From NCBI GenBank assembly GCA_016756855.1, contig JAESPD010000034.1, forward strand, positions 1-40,054: 40,054 nucleotides of DNA. The letters run 5' to 3'. The translations under genes and the position numbers were made by a program. This DNA is from a gamma proteobacterium endosymbiont of Lamellibrachia anaximandri. Lineage in GTDB: Bacteria > Pseudomonadota > Gammaproteobacteria > Chromatiales > Chromatiaceae. The number at the start of each line of letters is the position of its first letter. Position 1 is the stretch's first letter. Positions 9,207 to 19,563 of the stretch are shown here, piece after piece. The notes under the pieces were generated by a model. It was not told where the DNA came from. It ran no database searches and was given only the letters and a program-made list of their open reading frames with translations.

Positions 9207-9890
9207 ATGGGTCAGAAAGTACATCCTACCGGAATACGTCTGGGCATCGTTAAGGACTGGACTTCCAAGTGGTACGCGGATTCAAAGCAGTTCCCTGATC
9301 TGCTGAATATGGATCTTAAGGTTCGTGCATTCCTGAAGAAACGCCTGGCGCAGTCTTCGGTCAGCAGGATCCAGGTCGATCGGCCAGCCAAGAATGCCCA
9401 CATTACCGTTCACACAGCGCGTCCTGGCCTTGTGATTGGTAAGAAAGGCGAGGATATCGACAAGCTGCGTGCTGTGGTATCCGACATGATGGGAATTCCG
9501 GTGCATATCAGCATTGAAGAGATCCGCAAGCCGGAACTCGATGCCCAGTTGGTTGCCGAGGGCGTTGCGCAGCAGCTGGAGCGCCGCGTAATGTTCCGTC
9601 GGGCGATGAAGCGTTCGGTTCAAAATGCCATGCGACTCGGTGCCGAAGGTATCAAGATAAACATCGGCGGTCGCCTGAATGGTGCAGAAATTGCCCGCAG
9701 TGAGTGGTATCGCGAAGGCCGCGTCCCGCTACATACATTGCGCGCAGATATCGACTACGGTTTCGCTGAAGCGAATACCACTTACGGTATCATCGGTGTC
9801 AAAGTATGGATTTTTAAGGGCGAAATTTTTGGTGACGGCGAACTTGCTGAAGCTGCACCAAAAACCAAACCCGGCGCGAAGAGGTCGTAA
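9207..9890 (+). CDS. rpsC: Small ribosomal subunit protein S3
   Basis: 227 residues (E. coli 233). It begins [20 protein letters not shown]. The KH-type RNA-binding motif [15 protein letters not shown] is visible, then [23 protein letters not shown] in the C-terminal domain. Part of the mRNA entry channel. Its short C-terminal tail (TKPGAKRS) is basic, as usual. Confidence 0.97.
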   Translation: MGQKVHPTGIRLGIVKDWTSKWYADSKQFPDLLNMDLKVRAFLKKRLAQSSVSRIQVDRPAKNAHITVHTARPGLVIGKKGEDIDKLRAVVSDMMGIPVHISIEEIRKPELDAQLVAEGVAQQLERRVMFRRAMKRSVQNAMRLGAEGIKINIGGRLNGAEIARSEWYREGRVPLHTLRADIDYGFAEANTTYGIIGVKVWIFKGEIFGDGELAEAAPKTKPGAKRS

Positions 9891-9893
9891 TCG

Positions 9894-10307
9894 ATGTTGC
9901 AGCCAAAACGAACAAAATTCCGTAAGCAGCACAAGGGTCGAAACCGTGGCCTTGCGGTCACCGGTAGCAGCGTATCTTTTGGTGAGTTCGGTCTGAAATC
10001 AACCGGCCGCGGACGTATCACCGCTCGCCAGATAGAGGCAGCGCGTCGAGCCATTACCCGTCATGTAAAGCGTGGTGGAAATATGTGGATACGGGTGTTT
10101 CCTGACAAACCAATTACAAAGAAGCCTTTGGAAGTTCGTCAGGGTAAAGGTAAAGGTAATGTGGAGTATTGGGTGGCGCAGGTCCAGCCCGGTCGAATGC
10201 TCTATGAAATCGAAGGTATTTCGGAAGAGCTGGCTCGTGAGGCGTTTGCGTTGGCATCAGCCAAGCTACCGGTTCCCACTACATTCGTGAAACGGACGGT
10301 GATGTGA
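9894..10307 (+). CDS. rplP: Large ribosomal subunit protein L16
   Basis: 137 residues (E. coli 136), starting [19 protein letters not shown], with the A-site-facing segment [23 protein letters not shown] and the C-terminal [11 protein letters not shown]. Starts 3 bp after rpsC; its stop overlaps the rpmC start (TGATG). The Arg of [12 protein letters not shown] lies where the family is hydroxylated by RoxA/YcfD. Confidence 0.97.
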   Translation: MLQPKRTKFRKQHKGRNRGLAVTGSSVSFGEFGLKSTGRGRITARQIEAARRAITRHVKRGGNMWIRVFPDKPITKKPLEVRQGKGKGNVEYWVAQVQPGRMLYEIEGISEELAREAFALASAKLPVPTTFVKRTVM

Positions 10308-10507
10308 TGAATGCGAACGAATTGCGTGAAAAGTCCTCTGAGGAGTTAAACGTCGCTCTTGAAGAATTGCAGAAAGAGCAGTTTAATCTGCGCATGCAGA
10401 AGGGCACCGGTCAGTTGGCGCGTCCCGATCGTATGAATACGGTTCGTAAGGATATCGCGCGTGTTAAAACAGTTATGAATGAACAGAAATCGGGCAGCGC
10501 ATCATGA
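10307..10507 (+). CDS. rpmC: Large ribosomal subunit protein L29
   Basis: 66 residues from ATG 10307, which shares its A with the rplP stop codon (TGATG). A GTG three bases earlier would only add one Met-like residue. The two-helix protein has the expected [12 protein letters not shown] start and [13 protein letters not shown] signature. It sits beside the tunnel exit near L23. Overlaps rpsQ by 4 bases. Confidence 0.95.
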   Translation: MNANELREKSSEELNVALEELQKEQFNLRMQKGTGQLARPDRMNTVRKDIARVKTVMNEQKSGSAS

Positions 10508-10764
10508 GCGAACAGGCAGCCAGTAACCGCACTCTAGTTGGTCAGGTCGTCAGCAGTGCAATGGATAAGTCCATTACCGTTTCGATTGAGCGTCAGGTAA
10601 AGCATCCGCTCTATGGAAAATACATACGTCGTTCCACGAAAGTGCATGCGCACGACGAAAGCAACGAATGCAACCAGGGAGATACGGTGATGGTCGAACA
10701 GTGCCGACCCTTGTCCAAGACGAAGAAATGGCGGCTGGTAAAAGTTCTCGAGCGCGCCAGCTGA
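10504..10764 (+). CDS. rpsQ: Small ribosomal subunit protein S17
   Basis: 86 residues (E. coli 84). OB-fold protein with conserved [17 protein letters not shown] and [19 protein letters not shown] segments. ATGA overlap with rpmC. Last gene of the S10 block; a 53-bp spacer containing a perfect palindrome separates it from rplN. Confidence 0.97.
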   Translation: MSEQAASNRTLVGQVVSSAMDKSITVSIERQVKHPLYGKYIRRSTKVHAHDESNECNQGDTVMVEQCRPLSKTKKWRLVKVLERAS

Positions 10765-10770
10765 TCGGTA

Positions 10771-10786
10771 GGCAAAATATTTTGCC
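10771..10786. other. 16-bp perfect palindrome between the S10 and spc blocks
   Basis: GGCAAAATATTTTGCC is a perfect inverted repeat located 7 bp after rpsQ, flanked by partial extensions TCGGTA and CGACAG. In RNA it would form a small hairpin. It marks the classical S10/spc operon boundary. It might be a weak attenuator, a processing site or an operator; nothing decides between these. Confidence 0.6.
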
Positions 10787-10817
10787 GACAGAGATTAATA
10801 CTAATTAGGGCAGAACC

Positions 10818-11186
10818 ATGATTCAGATGCAGACAAACCTGAATGTTGCCGATAACAGTGGCGCAAAGCGGGTTCAGTGCATAAAGGTACTGGGCGGTTC
10901 GCACCGTCGATACGCCGGAATTGGCGATATCATAAAGGTTAGCGTGAAGGATGCGATCCCTCGCGGCAAGGTTAAGAAAGGCGACGTCTACAATGCAGTT
11001 GTCGTGCGCACGAAAAAAGGTGTGCGTCGTCCTGACGGTTCCGTGATTCGATTTGATACCAATTCTGCTGTACTGCTGAATGCTCAGCTGCAGCCGATTG
11101 GTACTCGTATCTTCGGACCCGTTACCCGTGAATTACGGAGCGAGCGATTTATGAAGATCATATCGCTTGCACCAGAGGTTTTGTGA
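10818..11186 (+). CDS. rplN: Large ribosomal subunit protein L14
   Basis: 122 residues (E. coli 123). It begins [19 protein letters not shown] and contains [22 protein letters not shown] and [11 protein letters not shown]. Part of intersubunit bridge with 16S rRNA, with L19 as neighbour. First gene of the spc block, following a spacer with a palindrome. Confidence 0.97.
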   Translation: MIQMQTNLNVADNSGAKRVQCIKVLGGSHRRYAGIGDIIKVSVKDAIPRGKVKKGDVYNAVVVRTKKGVRRPDGSVIRFDTNSAVLLNAQLQPIGTRIFGPVTRELRSERFMKIISLAPEVL

Positions 11187-11196
11187 GGCGGCAGAC

Positions 11197-11517
11197 ATGG
11201 CAAATAAGATTAAGAAAGGCGACGAGGTTTTCGTCGTCGCGGGTAAAGACAAGGGCAAGCGAGGGACCGTCATTCGCATGATGGAAAATGATCGTGTCGT
11301 TGTCGAAAATATCAACATGGCGAAGAAGCACACCAAGCCAAACCCGAATAAGGGTGAGCCTGGCGGTATTCTCGATAAGGAGATGCCTTTGCATATCTCC
11401 AATGTTGCCCTGTTCAATCCCGCAAGCGGAAAGGGTGACCGTGCCGGCTTCAAGACCCTTGAAGACGGTAAAAAGGTTCGAGTGTTCAAATCCAGCGGCG
11501 AAGTCGTAGATATCTGA
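11197..11517 (+). CDS. rplX: Large ribosomal subunit protein L24
   Basis: 106 residues from ATG 11197 ([20 protein letters not shown]). The open frame continues upstream to 11167 within rplN, but TGAGGCGG 6-13 bases before the ATG is the better start signal and the length then matches E. coli (104). KOW motif at the N-terminus. Assembly initiator of the 50S subunit. Confidence 0.96.
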   Translation: MANKIKKGDEVFVVAGKDKGKRGTVIRMMENDRVVVENINMAKKHTKPNPNKGEPGGILDKEMPLHISNVALFNPASGKGDRAGFKTLEDGKKVRVFKSSGEVVDI

Positions 11518-11530
11518 GGCAAGTCCGGCA

Positions 11531-12070
11531 ATGTCAAGATTACAGCAGCAGTACACTGACACTGTTGTCCAGCAGTTGATGGACAAGTTTCAGTTCCAGA
11601 GCATTATGCAGGTACCGCGGATCACCAAGATTACCCTTAATATGGGTGTTGGTGAGGCTATCGGCGATAAAAAGATCCTTGAGTTCGCAGTGAGCGATAT
11701 GGAGAAAATCGCCGGCCAAAAAGCGATTATCACACATGCCCGCAAGTCCATCGCAGGCTTCAAGGTCCGCGAAGGCTGGCCGATTGGGTGCAAGGTGACT
11801 CTGCGCAGAGAGCGCATGTATGAGTTTCTTGATCGCCTGATCAATGTAGCAATTCCGCGTATTCGGGATTTCCGTGGTATGAACGGAAAATCCTTCGATG
11901 GTCGTGGAAACTACAGCATGGGTGTGGCAGAGCAGATCATGTTCCCGGAGATCGATTACGATAAAATCGATAAGCTGCGTGGACTCGATATTACGATTAC
12001 CACCACTGCACGTACCGATGAAGAGGGACGTGCACTGCTGGAAGCCTTTAAGTTTCCCTTTAAGAACTGA
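11531..12070 (+). CDS. rplE: Large ribosomal subunit protein L5
   Basis: 179 residues, exactly the family length. Key segments are [41 protein letters not shown]-type loop and the C-terminal [18 protein letters not shown]. Binds 5S rRNA and contacts the P-site tRNA. In E. coli the start of this gene carries the S8 repressor site; I could not confirm such a structure here. Confidence 0.97.
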   Translation: MSRLQQQYTDTVVQQLMDKFQFQSIMQVPRITKITLNMGVGEAIGDKKILEFAVSDMEKIAGQKAIITHARKSIAGFKVREGWPIGCKVTLRRERMYEFLDRLINVAIPRIRDFRGMNGKSFDGRGNYSMGVAEQIMFPEIDYDKIDKLRGLDITITTTARTDEEGRALLEAFKFPFKN

Positions 12071-12078
12071 GTTTCGTT

Positions 12079-12384
12079 ATGGCAAAAAAGAGCATGATTG
12101 CACGTGAGAACAAGCGTGCCCGCACCGTAGCCAAGTATGCAGCCAAGCGTGAAGCGCTGAAGGCTGTCATAAAGAGTGCTGACAGCACATATGAAGAGGT
12201 TGAAGCGGCCGTTCTCAAGCTGCAGAAGATGCCTCGCGATGCCAGTGTTTCCCGGAAACACAATCGCTGCCGGGTTACTGGTCGTCCCCATGGATTCTAC
12301 CGTAAGTTCGGTCTTAGCCGTAACAAACTGCGGGAAGCGGCCATGCGCGGAGATGTTCCTGGACTTGTGAAGGCAAGCTGGTAG
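12079..12384 (+). CDS. rpsN: Small ribosomal subunit protein S14 (zinc-free type)
   Basis: 101 residues, the long zinc-independent form: it lacks the CxxC pairs of the short zinc type. It begins [20 protein letters not shown] and has [21 protein letters not shown]-type C-terminal core. 8 bp after rplE. An 88-bp spacer follows before rpsH. Confidence 0.97.
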   Translation: MAKKSMIARENKRARTVAKYAAKREALKAVIKSADSTYEEVEAAVLKLQKMPRDASVSRKHNRCRVTGRPHGFYRKFGLSRNKLREAAMRGDVPGLVKASW

Positions 12385-12472
12385 AATACTCCGCTTTCTC
12401 CGGGCATCTCTGCCAGGATTAACTATATTTGGGTATCGCGTCGCAAAGACGGACTGACCCCAGGAGCTCGAA

Positions 12473-12868
12473 ATGAGTATGTCAGATCCCATTGCGGATT
12501 TGCTCACCCGTGTCCGTAACGGACAATCGGCAAATAAGACTTCAGTCAGACTGCCGGCATCCAAGCAGAAAATTGCAATTGCCAACCTCCTGAAAGACGA
12601 AGGTTATGTGCAGGATGTCAAGATGGACGAGAGTGCATCCAAGCCGACTATGGTCGTGGATCTGCGCTATTTTGAAGGGCGTCCTGTTATCGACCTGATT
12701 AAACGGGTAAGTCGTCCTGGTTTGCGTATCTATAAAGGCTGCGGTGATCTTCCCAAAGTACGTAACGGTTTGGGTATCGCAATCATCTCCACCTCGAAAG
12801 GCATAATGACCGATCGTGCTGCCCGCGCTGCGGGACAGGGCGGTGAAGTCATCGCTATCGTCGCGTAA
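12473..12868 (+). CDS. rpsH: Small ribosomal subunit protein S8
   Basis: 131 residues (E. coli 130). It begins [18 protein letters not shown], and an AGGAG ribosome binding site 6 bases upstream fixes the ATG. C-terminal [20 protein letters not shown] is the 16S helix 21-binding face. In E. coli S8 represses the spc operon. The preceding 88-bp spacer (12385-12472) contains nested inverted repeats (GGGT..ACCC around CGTC GCAAA GACG, 12430-12461), an unassigned candidate RNA structure. Confidence 0.97.
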   Translation: MSMSDPIADLLTRVRNGQSANKTSVRLPASKQKIAIANLLKDEGYVQDVKMDESASKPTMVVDLRYFEGRPVIDLIKRVSRPGLRIYKGCGDLPKVRNGLGIAIISTSKGIMTDRAARAAGQGGEVIAIVA

Positions 12869-12881
12869 GGGGTGTAAGAAG

Positions 12882-13415
12882 ATGTCTCGTATAGCAAAAA
12901 GTCCAATTTCCCTACCGTCGGGTGTTGAGGTCAAGCTGGATGGTCAGAGTGTCTCTGTCAAGGGTCCTAAAGGCTCGATGGCGTTGCTCGTAAACGATCT
13001 GGTGGCAATCAACCAGGATGATGGCGTTATCAAGGTCTCTCCCAAGCAGGAAGACAAATCTTCCTGGGCGATGGCCGGCACGATGCGTGCGCTCATCAAC
13101 AATCTTGTGACCGGCGTTACTCAGGGATTTGAGCGTAAGCTTGAACTCGTCGGCGTTGGTTATCGCGCCCAGGCCAAGGGCAAAGTGCTCAATCTGAGTC
13201 TCGGTTTTTCCCATCCTGTGGAATATCCGGTGCCGGAGGGTATTGAAATAGCAACACCCTCACAAACTGAGATTGTTGTTTCGGGCACAGATAAGCAGTT
13301 GGTTGGGCAGGTTGCGGCTGAAGTTCGTGCGTACCGTCCTCCGGAGCCTTACAAAGGCAAAGGTGTCCGCTATTCTGACGAACATGTGGTTCGTAAAGAA
13401 GCCAAGAAGAAATAG
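12882..13415 (+). CDS. rplF: Large ribosomal subunit protein L6
   Basis: 177 residues from ATG 12882 ([17 protein letters not shown]), identical in length to E. coli. The frame is open upstream into rpsH but only this ATG gives the conserved N-terminus. The [11 protein letters not shown] repeat and C-terminal [22 protein letters not shown]-binding motif are visible. Sits near the GTPase-associated centre. Confidence 0.97.
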   Translation: MSRIAKSPISLPSGVEVKLDGQSVSVKGPKGSMALLVNDLVAINQDDGVIKVSPKQEDKSSWAMAGTMRALINNLVTGVTQGFERKLELVGVGYRAQAKGKVLNLSLGFSHPVEYPVPEGIEIATPSQTEIVVSGTDKQLVGQVAAEVRAYRPPEPYKGKGVRYSDEHVVRKEAKKK

Positions 13416-13424
13416 GGTTAAACG

Positions 13425-13781
13425 ATGGATAAGAAACAATCTCGTCTACGTCGTAGTCGTAGGACTCGCGCAAAGATTCGTGAACTGGGCGTCCATCGTC
13501 TGGCTATTCACCGTACACCAAGGCATATCTATGCACAGGTCATCGCGCCTACAGGCTCTGAAGTCCTGGTGAGCGCATCCACTCTGGATAAAGGTGTTCG
13601 AGGCGAACTCTCGGGTGCGAGTGGAAATGCAGCGGCTGCCTCTGTAGTTGGTAAATATATCGCTGAAAGGGCGAAAGAGGCGGGTATCGAGCGGGTTGCA
13701 TTTGATCGCTCGGGTTTTCGTTATCACGGTCGCGTAAAGGCCTTGGCTGATGCGGCGCGCGAAGCCGGTCTGCAATTTTAA
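13425..13781 (+). CDS. rplR: Large ribosomal subunit protein L18
   Basis: 118 residues (E. coli 117). Starts [22 protein letters not shown] and ends with [24 protein letters not shown], the conserved 5S rRNA-binding protein pattern. 9 bp after rplF, 12 bp before rpsE. Confidence 0.97.
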   Translation: MDKKQSRLRRSRRTRAKIRELGVHRLAIHRTPRHIYAQVIAPTGSEVLVSASTLDKGVRGELSGASGNAAAASVVGKYIAERAKEAGIERVAFDRSGFRYHGRVKALADAAREAGLQF

Positions 13782-13793
13782 GGGTTCGAGGTT

Positions 13794-14300
13794 ATGGCAA
13801 ATTATAATGCAAAGCCGGAAGGCGATGATCTGCTTGAAAAGCTTATTAACGTCAACCGTGTCGCCAAGGTTGTCAAAGGTGGTCGCCAGTTCGGCTTCTC
13901 TGCTCTGACCGTGGTTGGTGACGGAGAGGGGCGTGTTGGTTTTGGTACCGGCAAGGCCCGCGAAGTGCCGATTGCCATCCAAAAGGCAATGGAAACTGCT
14001 CGCAAAAACATGGTTTCCGTTAAGATGAACGGCAACACGCTGCAGTATCCGATAGTCGGCCGCCATGGCGCAGCCAAGGTCTATATGCAGCCTGCATCTG
14101 AAGGTACAGGTATCATCGCGGGTGGCGCCATGCGTGCAGTCTTTGAGGTGGTGGGTGTACAAAACGTGTTGGCAAAATGTATCGGCACGAACAATTCGAT
14201 GAATGTTGTCCGCGCGACGATCAATGGTCTGAAAGAGATGGCTGATGCTGAGTCAGCTGCGGCCAAGCGCGGCAAGACTGTCGAAGAGATTCTGGGGTAA
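13794..14300 (+). CDS. rpsE: Small ribosomal subunit protein S5
   Basis: 168 residues (E. coli 167). The dsRBD-like segment [27 protein letters not shown] and [18 protein letters not shown] are visible. Involved in decoding fidelity and mRNA helicase activity at the entry channel. Confidence 0.97.
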   Translation: MANYNAKPEGDDLLEKLINVNRVAKVVKGGRQFGFSALTVVGDGEGRVGFGTGKAREVPIAIQKAMETARKNMVSVKMNGNTLQYPIVGRHGAAKVYMQPASEGTGIIAGGAMRAVFEVVGVQNVLAKCIGTNNSMNVVRATINGLKEMADAESAAAKRGKTVEEILG

Positions 14301-14303
14301 CTC

Positions 14304-14492
14304 ATGGCTGACAAGAAAATGATGCAGGTCACTTTGGTGCGAAGCATGAACGGACGACTGGCTAGCCACAAAGCTTGTGTGCAGGGCTTGGGCTTGCGCC
14401 GTATGCACCAGACGGTCGAAGTTGAAGACACTCCTTGTACCCGTGGTATGGTGAACAAGGTTTCCTATATGGTCAAGGTCGAGGAGTCCTGA
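14304..14492 (+). CDS. rpmD: Large ribosomal subunit protein L30
   Basis: 62 residues (E. coli 59). Core [34 protein letters not shown]-type pattern ends in [15 protein letters not shown]. Starts 3 bp after rpsE and ends 1 bp before rplO, a tightly packed junction. Confidence 0.96.
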   Translation: MADKKMMQVTLVRSMNGRLASHKACVQGLGLRRMHQTVEVEDTPCTRGMVNKVSYMVKVEES

Positions 14493-14493
14493 G

Positions 14494-14928
14494 ATGCGAC
14501 TTAATGGTTTACAGCCTGCTGAAGGCAGTAAGTCTGCCAAAAAACGCGTTGGGCGTGGTATTGGCAGTGGTCTCGGCAAGACCTGTGGTCGTGGCCACAA
14601 GGGACAGAAATCCCGTAATGGCGGCTTCCACAAGGTTGGATTCGAAGGTGGTCAGATGCCACTGCAGCGTCGTCTTCCCAAGGTTGGTTTTCGCTCCCGG
14701 ATCGGCATGGTGACCGCCGAGGTGCGTTTGAGCGAGCTTGCCAAGGTCGAGGGCGAAACTGTTGATCTGGAGACGCTGAAGAAGGCCGGTGTTATCACTA
14801 AGGTGATTCAGCGTGCCAAAATCGTTGCCTCCGGCACGATCGAAAGCGCTGTCACCGTGAAAGGCGTTGGCGTAACCAAGGGTGCTCGTGCCGCTATTGA
14901 AGCGGCTGGCGGCAAGGTCGAGGGCTAA
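14494..14928 (+). CDS. rplO: Large ribosomal subunit protein L15
   Basis: 144 residues, the standard length. Starts [22 protein letters not shown], with [19 protein letters not shown] and a typical [13 protein letters not shown] motif. Late-assembly 50S protein. secY begins on the base after its stop codon. Confidence 0.97.
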   Translation: MRLNGLQPAEGSKSAKKRVGRGIGSGLGKTCGRGHKGQKSRNGGFHKVGFEGGQMPLQRRLPKVGFRSRIGMVTAEVRLSELAKVEGETVDLETLKKAGVITKVIQRAKIVASGTIESAVTVKGVGVTKGARAAIEAAGGKVEG

Positions 14929-16281
14929 ATGGCTGGTCAAGGCGCTTCCATGATGAACTCGTTGGGCGGCATGGGCCGCCTGACGGAGTTGCGACAGCGA
15001 CTGCTTTTTGTTGCTGGTGCGTTACTGGTTTTTCGTATTGGCACGTTCATACCCGTGCCTGGCGTAAATCCTGTTGCGCTTGCTGCACTGTTTGAGCAGG
15101 CCCAGGGTTCGATCCTGGATATGTTCAATATGTTCTCCGGTGGAGCGCTTGAACGTGCGAGTCTTTTCGCACTTGGCATCATGCCTTACATCTCTGCTTC
15201 GATCATTATGCAGTTGATGTCGGCCGTTATCCCCACGCTTGAGCAGTTGAAGAAAGAGGGTGAGGCTGGGCGCCGCAAGATTACCCAGTACACGCGCTAT
15301 GGCACTGTTGTGCTGGCAACGTTTCAGGCAGTTGGTATCTCAATCGCGCTGCAGAGCCAGACAGTTGGCGGAGAATCCGTTGTTGCCCAGCAGGGCTTGG
15401 GCTTTATCGTCACTGCCGCAGTCTCTCTGGTTACAGGAACGATGTTTCTGATGTGGTTGGGTGAGCAGATCACGGAGCGTGGTATCGGCAATGGTATCTC
15501 CATGATCATTTTTGCCGGTATCGTTGCGGGTTTGCCTTCGGCGATAGGCGGTACGCTTGAATTGGCCCGTACCGGTGAGTTGAATGCGCTGACGATTCTT
15601 TTCCTGTTCGTCCTGGCGATCGCAGTGACGGGTTTTGTCGTCTTTGTCGAGCGTGGTCAGCGCAGGATTACAGTCAACTATGCGAAGCGTCAGCAGGGTC
15701 GGCGTTTAATGGCGGCGCAAAGCACGCACTTGCCGCTAAAGCTCAATATGGCAGGTGTAATTCCGCCGATTTTTGCCTCCAGTATCATCCTATTCCCGGC
15801 AACGCTCGGGCAGTGGTTTGGTAATAGTGAAGACACGCGCTGGATCCAGGACATATTTTCCAAGCTTTCCCCGGGTGAGCCGGTCTATGTCATGGCTTAT
15901 GCGGCAGCGATAATCTTCTTCTGCTTTTTTTATACGGCTCTGGTTTTCAACTCCAGAGAGACGGCGGACAACCTGAAAAGATCCGGTGCCTTCATTCCCG
16001 GCATCCGTCCAGGCGAGCAGACTGCAAAATACATTGATGGCGTGATGTCACGCTTGACCCTGGCTGGTGCGATTTACATTACATCAGTCTGTCTGTTACC
16101 TGAGTTTCTGATCGTTGGTTGGAATGTGCCCTTCTATTTCGGTGGCACATCTTTGTTGATTATCGTGGTGGTGGTAATGGATTTCATGGCGCAGGTACAA
16201 GCGCACCTGATGTCCCATCAATACGAAGGTTTGATGAAGAAAGCCAACCTCAAAGGCAGTGGCGGCGGTCTGGTCCGCTGA
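14929..16281 (+). CDS. secY: Protein translocase subunit SecY
   Basis: 450-residue inner-membrane channel of the SecYEG translocon, with about ten membrane segments. The plug and first segments are visible in [21 protein letters not shown], then [25 protein letters not shown]-type loop [18 protein letters not shown], and the cytosolic ribosome/SecA-binding loop [20 protein letters not shown]. The last segments contain [11 protein letters not shown]. The start follows rplO directly, with GAGGG as ribosome binding site. secY exports the lipoprotein, sulfur globule and other precursors seen elsewhere in this window. Confidence 0.97.
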   Translation: MAGQGASMMNSLGGMGRLTELRQRLLFVAGALLVFRIGTFIPVPGVNPVALAALFEQAQGSILDMFNMFSGGALERASLFALGIMPYISASIIMQLMSAVIPTLEQLKKEGEAGRRKITQYTRYGTVVLATFQAVGISIALQSQTVGGESVVAQQGLGFIVTAAVSLVTGTMFLMWLGEQITERGIGNGISMIIFAGIVAGLPSAIGGTLELARTGELNALTILFLFVLAIAVTGFVVFVERGQRRITVNYAKRQQGRRLMAAQSTHLPLKLNMAGVIPPIFASSIILFPATLGQWFGNSEDTRWIQDIFSKLSPGEPVYVMAYAAAIIFFCFFYTALVFNSRETADNLKRSGAFIPGIRPGEQTAKYIDGVMSRLTLAGAIYITSVCLLPEFLIVGWNVPFYFGGTSLLIIVVVVMDFMAQVQAHLMSHQYEGLMKKANLKGSGGGLVR

Positions 16282-16418
16282 CATCATTGATTACTTATCC
16301 ATCTGTCGGCGATTGATGACGGTGGTTCACAGTTAGTTTAAATTGGCAGGTTAGCCCCGCCAGGCATGTGCAGCTTGATTTTTCCAGCCTGCACTAATGG
16401 GATTTTGGAGACAGGTTC

Positions 16419-16532
16419 ATGAAAGTACGTGCATCGGTAAAAAAGATCTGCCGTAATTGCAAGATCGTCCGCCGCAAAGGCGTCGTGCGGGTCATCTGCA
16501 AAGAAGGCCGTCACAAGCAGCGCCAAGGCTAA
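16419..16532 (+). CDS. rpmJ: Large ribosomal subunit protein L36 (zinc type)
   Basis: 37 codons from ATG 16419 to TAA 16532, translating [20 protein letters not shown] then [17 protein letters not shown]. The zinc ribbon ligands C11, C14, C27 and H32 are all present. TTGGAG upstream is the ribosome binding site. It sits between secY and rpsM as in most proteobacteria. Confidence 0.97.
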   Translation: MKVRASVKKICRNCKIVRRKGVVRVICKEGRHKQRQG

Positions 16533-16560
16533 AATCGCAAGGTGAATTAGTATTTCCCGC

Positions 16561-16589
16561 TTGATTTATTTTGCGGGGGTGGGTACTAT
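16561..16589 (+). promoter_or_regulatory. Sigma-70 promoter for the alpha operon (rpsM-rplQ)
   Basis: A -35 TTGATT (16561-16566), 17-bp spacer and -10 TACTAT (16584-16589) lie in the rpmJ-rpsM gap. The transcript would have a leader of about 45 nt with a small hairpin (CTCAA/TTGAG, 16602-16621) and GGAG ribosome binding site. In E. coli S4 represses this operon through a leader pseudoknot; this short leader could hold only a reduced version. A CCCGC/GCGGG inverted repeat (16556-16577) overlaps the -35. Confidence 0.6.
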
Positions 16590-16640
16590 TAACCACTTAC
16601 GCTCAACGAAAGTCGCTTGAGAAGTTCAGGAGAATAGAGA

Positions 16641-16997
16641 ATGGCTCGAATCGCAGGAGTCAACATTCCAGATCGCAAACACGCAGTTATTGCGCTGACA
16701 TCGATCTATGGCATCGGTCGCACTCGCGCCACGGAGATCTGTAAAGAGGTAGGTATTGAGCCTTCTGTCAAGATCCAGGAGCTGAGCGAGGGTCAGGTCG
16801 ATGCAATTCGTGCCATCATCGGAAAGATCACAGTCGAAGGTGATCTGCGTCGTGAGGTTTCGATGAATATCAAGCGTCTGATGGATCTCGGTTGTAACCG
16901 GGGCATCCGTCATCGCCGTGGTCTGCCGCTGCGTGGTCAGCGTACCAAGACCAATGCGCGGACCCGCAAAGGTCCACGTCGTCCGATAAAGCGTTAA
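16641..16997 (+). CDS. rpsM: Small ribosomal subunit protein S13
   Basis: 118 residues, standard length. It begins [26 protein letters not shown] and ends [20 protein letters not shown] with a basic tail that reaches the P-site tRNA. First gene of the alpha operon, preceded by its own promoter and an AGGAGAA ribosome binding site. Confidence 0.97.
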   Translation: MARIAGVNIPDRKHAVIALTSIYGIGRTRATEICKEVGIEPSVKIQELSEGQVDAIRAIIGKITVEGDLRREVSMNIKRLMDLGCNRGIRHRRGLPLRGQRTKTNARTRKGPRRPIKR

Positions 16998-17031
16998 GAT
17001 TTACACATAAACGAGTTCGCAGGAACAGATA

Positions 17032-17421
17032 ATGGCAAAACCAACTGGCCGTTCCAAGAAGAAGGTCAAAAAGACCGTTACTGATGGCATCGCGCATGTA
17101 CATGCGTCGTTCAATAACACCATCATTACCATTACCGACCGTCAGGGCAACGCCCTGGGTTGGGCCACTGCCGGCGGTTCCGGTTTCCGTGGTTCACGCA
17201 AGAGCACGCCATTTGCTGCACAGGTTGCAGCAGATCGTGCAGGTCAGATGGTCAAGGAATATGGGCTAAAAAATCTTGACGTTAACGTCAAAGGCCCAGG
17301 TCCTGGTCGTGAATCTGCCGTGCGTGCTTTGAACAATGCTGGATTCAAGATTACCAGCATCTCCGACGTAACCCCTATACCGCATAACGGTTGCCGGCCT
17401 CCCAAGAAGCGCCGGGTCTGA
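17032..17421 (+). CDS. rpsK: Small ribosomal subunit protein S11
   Basis: 129 residues, standard length. It contains [25 protein letters not shown] and the C-terminal [17 protein letters not shown]; the Asn-Gly (HNG) is the isoaspartate-forming site known in the family. Platform protein of the 30S subunit. 34 bp after rpsM. Confidence 0.97.
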   Translation: MAKPTGRSKKKVKKTVTDGIAHVHASFNNTIITITDRQGNALGWATAGGSGFRGSRKSTPFAAQVAADRAGQMVKEYGLKNLDVNVKGPGPGRESAVRALNNAGFKITSISDVTPIPHNGCRPPKKRRV

Positions 17422-17436
17422 TTCTGGAGTCGTATC

Positions 17437-18057
17437 ATGGCAAGGTACATTGGTCCCAAATGTAAATTGAGTCGCCGCGAAGGAACAGATCTGTTCCTGA
17501 AGAGCCGCGTCCGTTCCTTAGACTCCAAGTGTAACATGGAGAAGGTTCCGGGCCAGAGTGGCGACCGTCGTCGTCGCGTCTCTGACTACGGTCTGCAATT
17601 GCGCGAAAAACAGAAAGTACGCCGCATTTACGGTGTTATGGAGCGTCAGTTTCGCAACTATTATAAGGCTGCTGCGCAGCAGAAGGGTGCGACCGGTGAG
17701 AACCTGCTGCAACTTCTCGAGTGTCGTCTCGATAACGTCATCTACCGCATGGGCTTCGGCTCCACTCGCTCCGAGGCGCGACAGCTCGTCAGCCACAAGG
17801 CGATAATGGTAAACGGCAGGATCGTTAATGTTGCTTCCTACCAGGTAGCCGCCGACGATGAGATCACGATTCGTGAAAAGGCGAAAAAACAGGTACGCAT
17901 CCAGGGTGCCCTCGCATTAGCGGAGCAGTATGGTTTTGCGGACTGGGTCGAAGTCGATCCCAAAGGGATGAAGGGAACCTTCAAGCGTGTTCCCGACCGT
18001 GCCGATCTGTCTGCGGAAATCAACGAGCAACTCGTCGTTGAATTGTACTCCAAGTAA
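17437..18057 (+). CDS. rpsD: Small ribosomal subunit protein S4
   Basis: 206 residues, standard length, starting [20 protein letters not shown]. The S4 RNA-binding domain begins near residue 95 ([23 protein letters not shown]). Primary 16S binder and, in E. coli, repressor of the alpha operon and an antiterminator. 15 bp after rpsK. Confidence 0.97.
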   Translation: MARYIGPKCKLSRREGTDLFLKSRVRSLDSKCNMEKVPGQSGDRRRRVSDYGLQLREKQKVRRIYGVMERQFRNYYKAAAQQKGATGENLLQLLECRLDNVIYRMGFGSTRSEARQLVSHKAIMVNGRIVNVASYQVAADDEITIREKAKKQVRIQGALALAEQYGFADWVEVDPKGMKGTFKRVPDRADLSAEINEQLVVELYSK

Positions 18058-18078
18058 GGTCTGTCGAGAGGAAGATTC

Positions 18079-19077
18079 ATGACTGAAAGCGTTACGGAGT
18101 TTCTCAAGCCGCGCATTGTGAATGTGCAGTCGATCAGCGAGACCCATGCAAAAGTGACTTTAGAGCCCCTGGAAAGAGGTTTCGGTCATACCTTGGGTAA
18201 TGCGCTGCGCCGGATCCTGCTCTCCTCCATGCCAGGTTCTGCGATTACAGACGTTGAGATCCAGGAAGTACTGCATGAGTACACCACGATTGAAGGTGTG
18301 CAGGAAGATGTGCTGGATATTCTGCTCAATCTGAAACAGGTTGCCTTGGTAATGCACTCGCGTGAAGAGGCTACCCTGAAACTTCAGAAAAAGGGCCCTG
18401 GTCCTGTGTTGGCAAGCGACATTACGCTCGACCATGATGTTGAGATTTCGAATCCGGATCATGTGATTGCAAACCTGACCAAGTCTGGCGAGATCAACAT
18501 GACATTGCAGATCAAGCGCGGTCGAGGCTATCAACCCGCTGCCACCCGTCAGGGTGCCGCTGGAGATGATCGCCCTATCGGCATGTTACAGGTCGATGCC
18601 TCATTCAGTCCTGTGCGCAGTGTCGCCTATTCAGTTGAAGCTGCACGTGTAGAACAGCGTACCAATCTGGATCGTCTGGTTATCGAGCTGGAAACCAACG
18701 GTACAATCGATCCGGAAGAGGCGATTCGTCGTTCAGCAAACATCCTGCGCGACCAGCTTTCTGTGTTTGTTGACCTGCAGGCCGAAGCTGCCGAGGCGAC
18801 TGCCGAACCTGAAGAGCCGACAATCGATCCGATCCTGCTGCGTCCGGTGGATGATCTAGAACTCACCGTTCGTTCTGCAAATTGTCTGAAGGCTGAGAAT
18901 ATCTTCTTAATCGGGGATCTGATTCAGCGGACAGAAGTTGAGCTTCTGAAGACGCCTAATCTTGGCAAGAAGTCTCTTACAGAGATCAAGGATGTCCTTG
19001 CCCGCCGCGGACTCTCTCTTGGCGTGCGCCTCGAGCGCTGGCCGCCGGAAGGCATCGACGATCAGTTTATTCACTGA
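18079..19077 (+). CDS. rpoA: RNA polymerase alpha subunit
   Basis: 332 residues (E. coli 329). The N-terminal dimerisation domain includes [23 protein letters not shown] and the beta/beta-prime contact [21 protein letters not shown]. An acidic linker (about 234-250) leads to the C-terminal domain, [22 protein letters not shown] and [18 protein letters not shown], which binds UP elements and activators. Placed between rpsD and rplQ as usual. Confidence 0.98.
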   Translation: MTESVTEFLKPRIVNVQSISETHAKVTLEPLERGFGHTLGNALRRILLSSMPGSAITDVEIQEVLHEYTTIEGVQEDVLDILLNLKQVALVMHSREEATLKLQKKGPGPVLASDITLDHDVEISNPDHVIANLTKSGEINMTLQIKRGRGYQPAATRQGAAGDDRPIGMLQVDASFSPVRSVAYSVEAARVEQRTNLDRLVIELETNGTIDPEEAIRRSANILRDQLSVFVDLQAEAAEATAEPEEPTIDPILLRPVDDLELTVRSANCLKAENIFLIGDLIQRTEVELLKTPNLGKKSLTEIKDVLARRGLSLGVRLERWPPEGIDDQFIH

Positions 19078-19126
19078 TCAGCTAACACCGAATTCATTAA
19101 CTATTAGATTTTAGGGAAGTCGATCC

Positions 19127-19516
19127 ATGCGTCATCGCAAATCCGGACGGCAATTGAACCGTAACAGCAGTCATCGCCAGGCGATGTTTCGCAACATGAC
19201 TGTTTCATTGATCAACCAGGAGTTGATCAAAACCACTCTGCCCAAGGCAAAAGAATTGCGCCGTGTAGCCGAGCCACTTATTACCATGTCCAAGAGTGAT
19301 AGCGTTGCCAAGCGTCGGCTGGCGTTCGCGCGCCTGCGCGACGATACCGCAGTCGGCAAGCTGTTCACCGACCTCGGTCCGCGTTACAAGGATCGTCCAG
19401 GTGGTTATCTGCGTATCCTTAAATGTGGCTATCGCGATGGTGACAAAGCGCCGATGGCATTTGTCGAGCTTGTCGACAGACCTGTTGAAGACGAATCGAG
19501 CGAAAGCGAAGATTGA
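19127..19516 (+). CDS. rplQ: Large ribosomal subunit protein L17
   Basis: 129 residues (E. coli 127). It begins [20 protein letters not shown] and has the conserved [24 protein letters not shown]. The acidic tail DESSESED is slightly longer than usual. Last gene of the ribosomal run; a strong terminator overlaps the end. Confidence 0.97.
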   Translation: MRHRKSGRQLNRNSSHRQAMFRNMTVSLINQELIKTTLPKAKELRRVAEPLITMSKSDSVAKRRLAFARLRDDTAVGKLFTDLGPRYKDRPGGYLRILKCGYRDGDKAPMAFVELVDRPVEDESSESED

Positions 19517-19547
19517 TAAAAAAGCCGGGTTTACCCGGCTTTTTTAT
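19517..19547 (+). terminator. Rho-independent terminator after rplQ
   Basis: AAAAAGCCGGGT, a TT loop and ACCCGGCTTTTTT form an 8-bp GC-rich stem (19523-19540) with A-tract and T-tract on either side. It begins one base after the rplQ stop. The symmetrical tracts would also allow function on the other strand. Confidence 0.93.
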
Positions 19548-19563
19548 TGTCTGCTCTCCCGCA

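Noticed and set aside
13446-14162. 238-residue minus-strand open frame opposite rplR and rpsE
   Set aside because: Fully antisense to two well-conserved ribosomal protein genes, with no domain and atypical composition.
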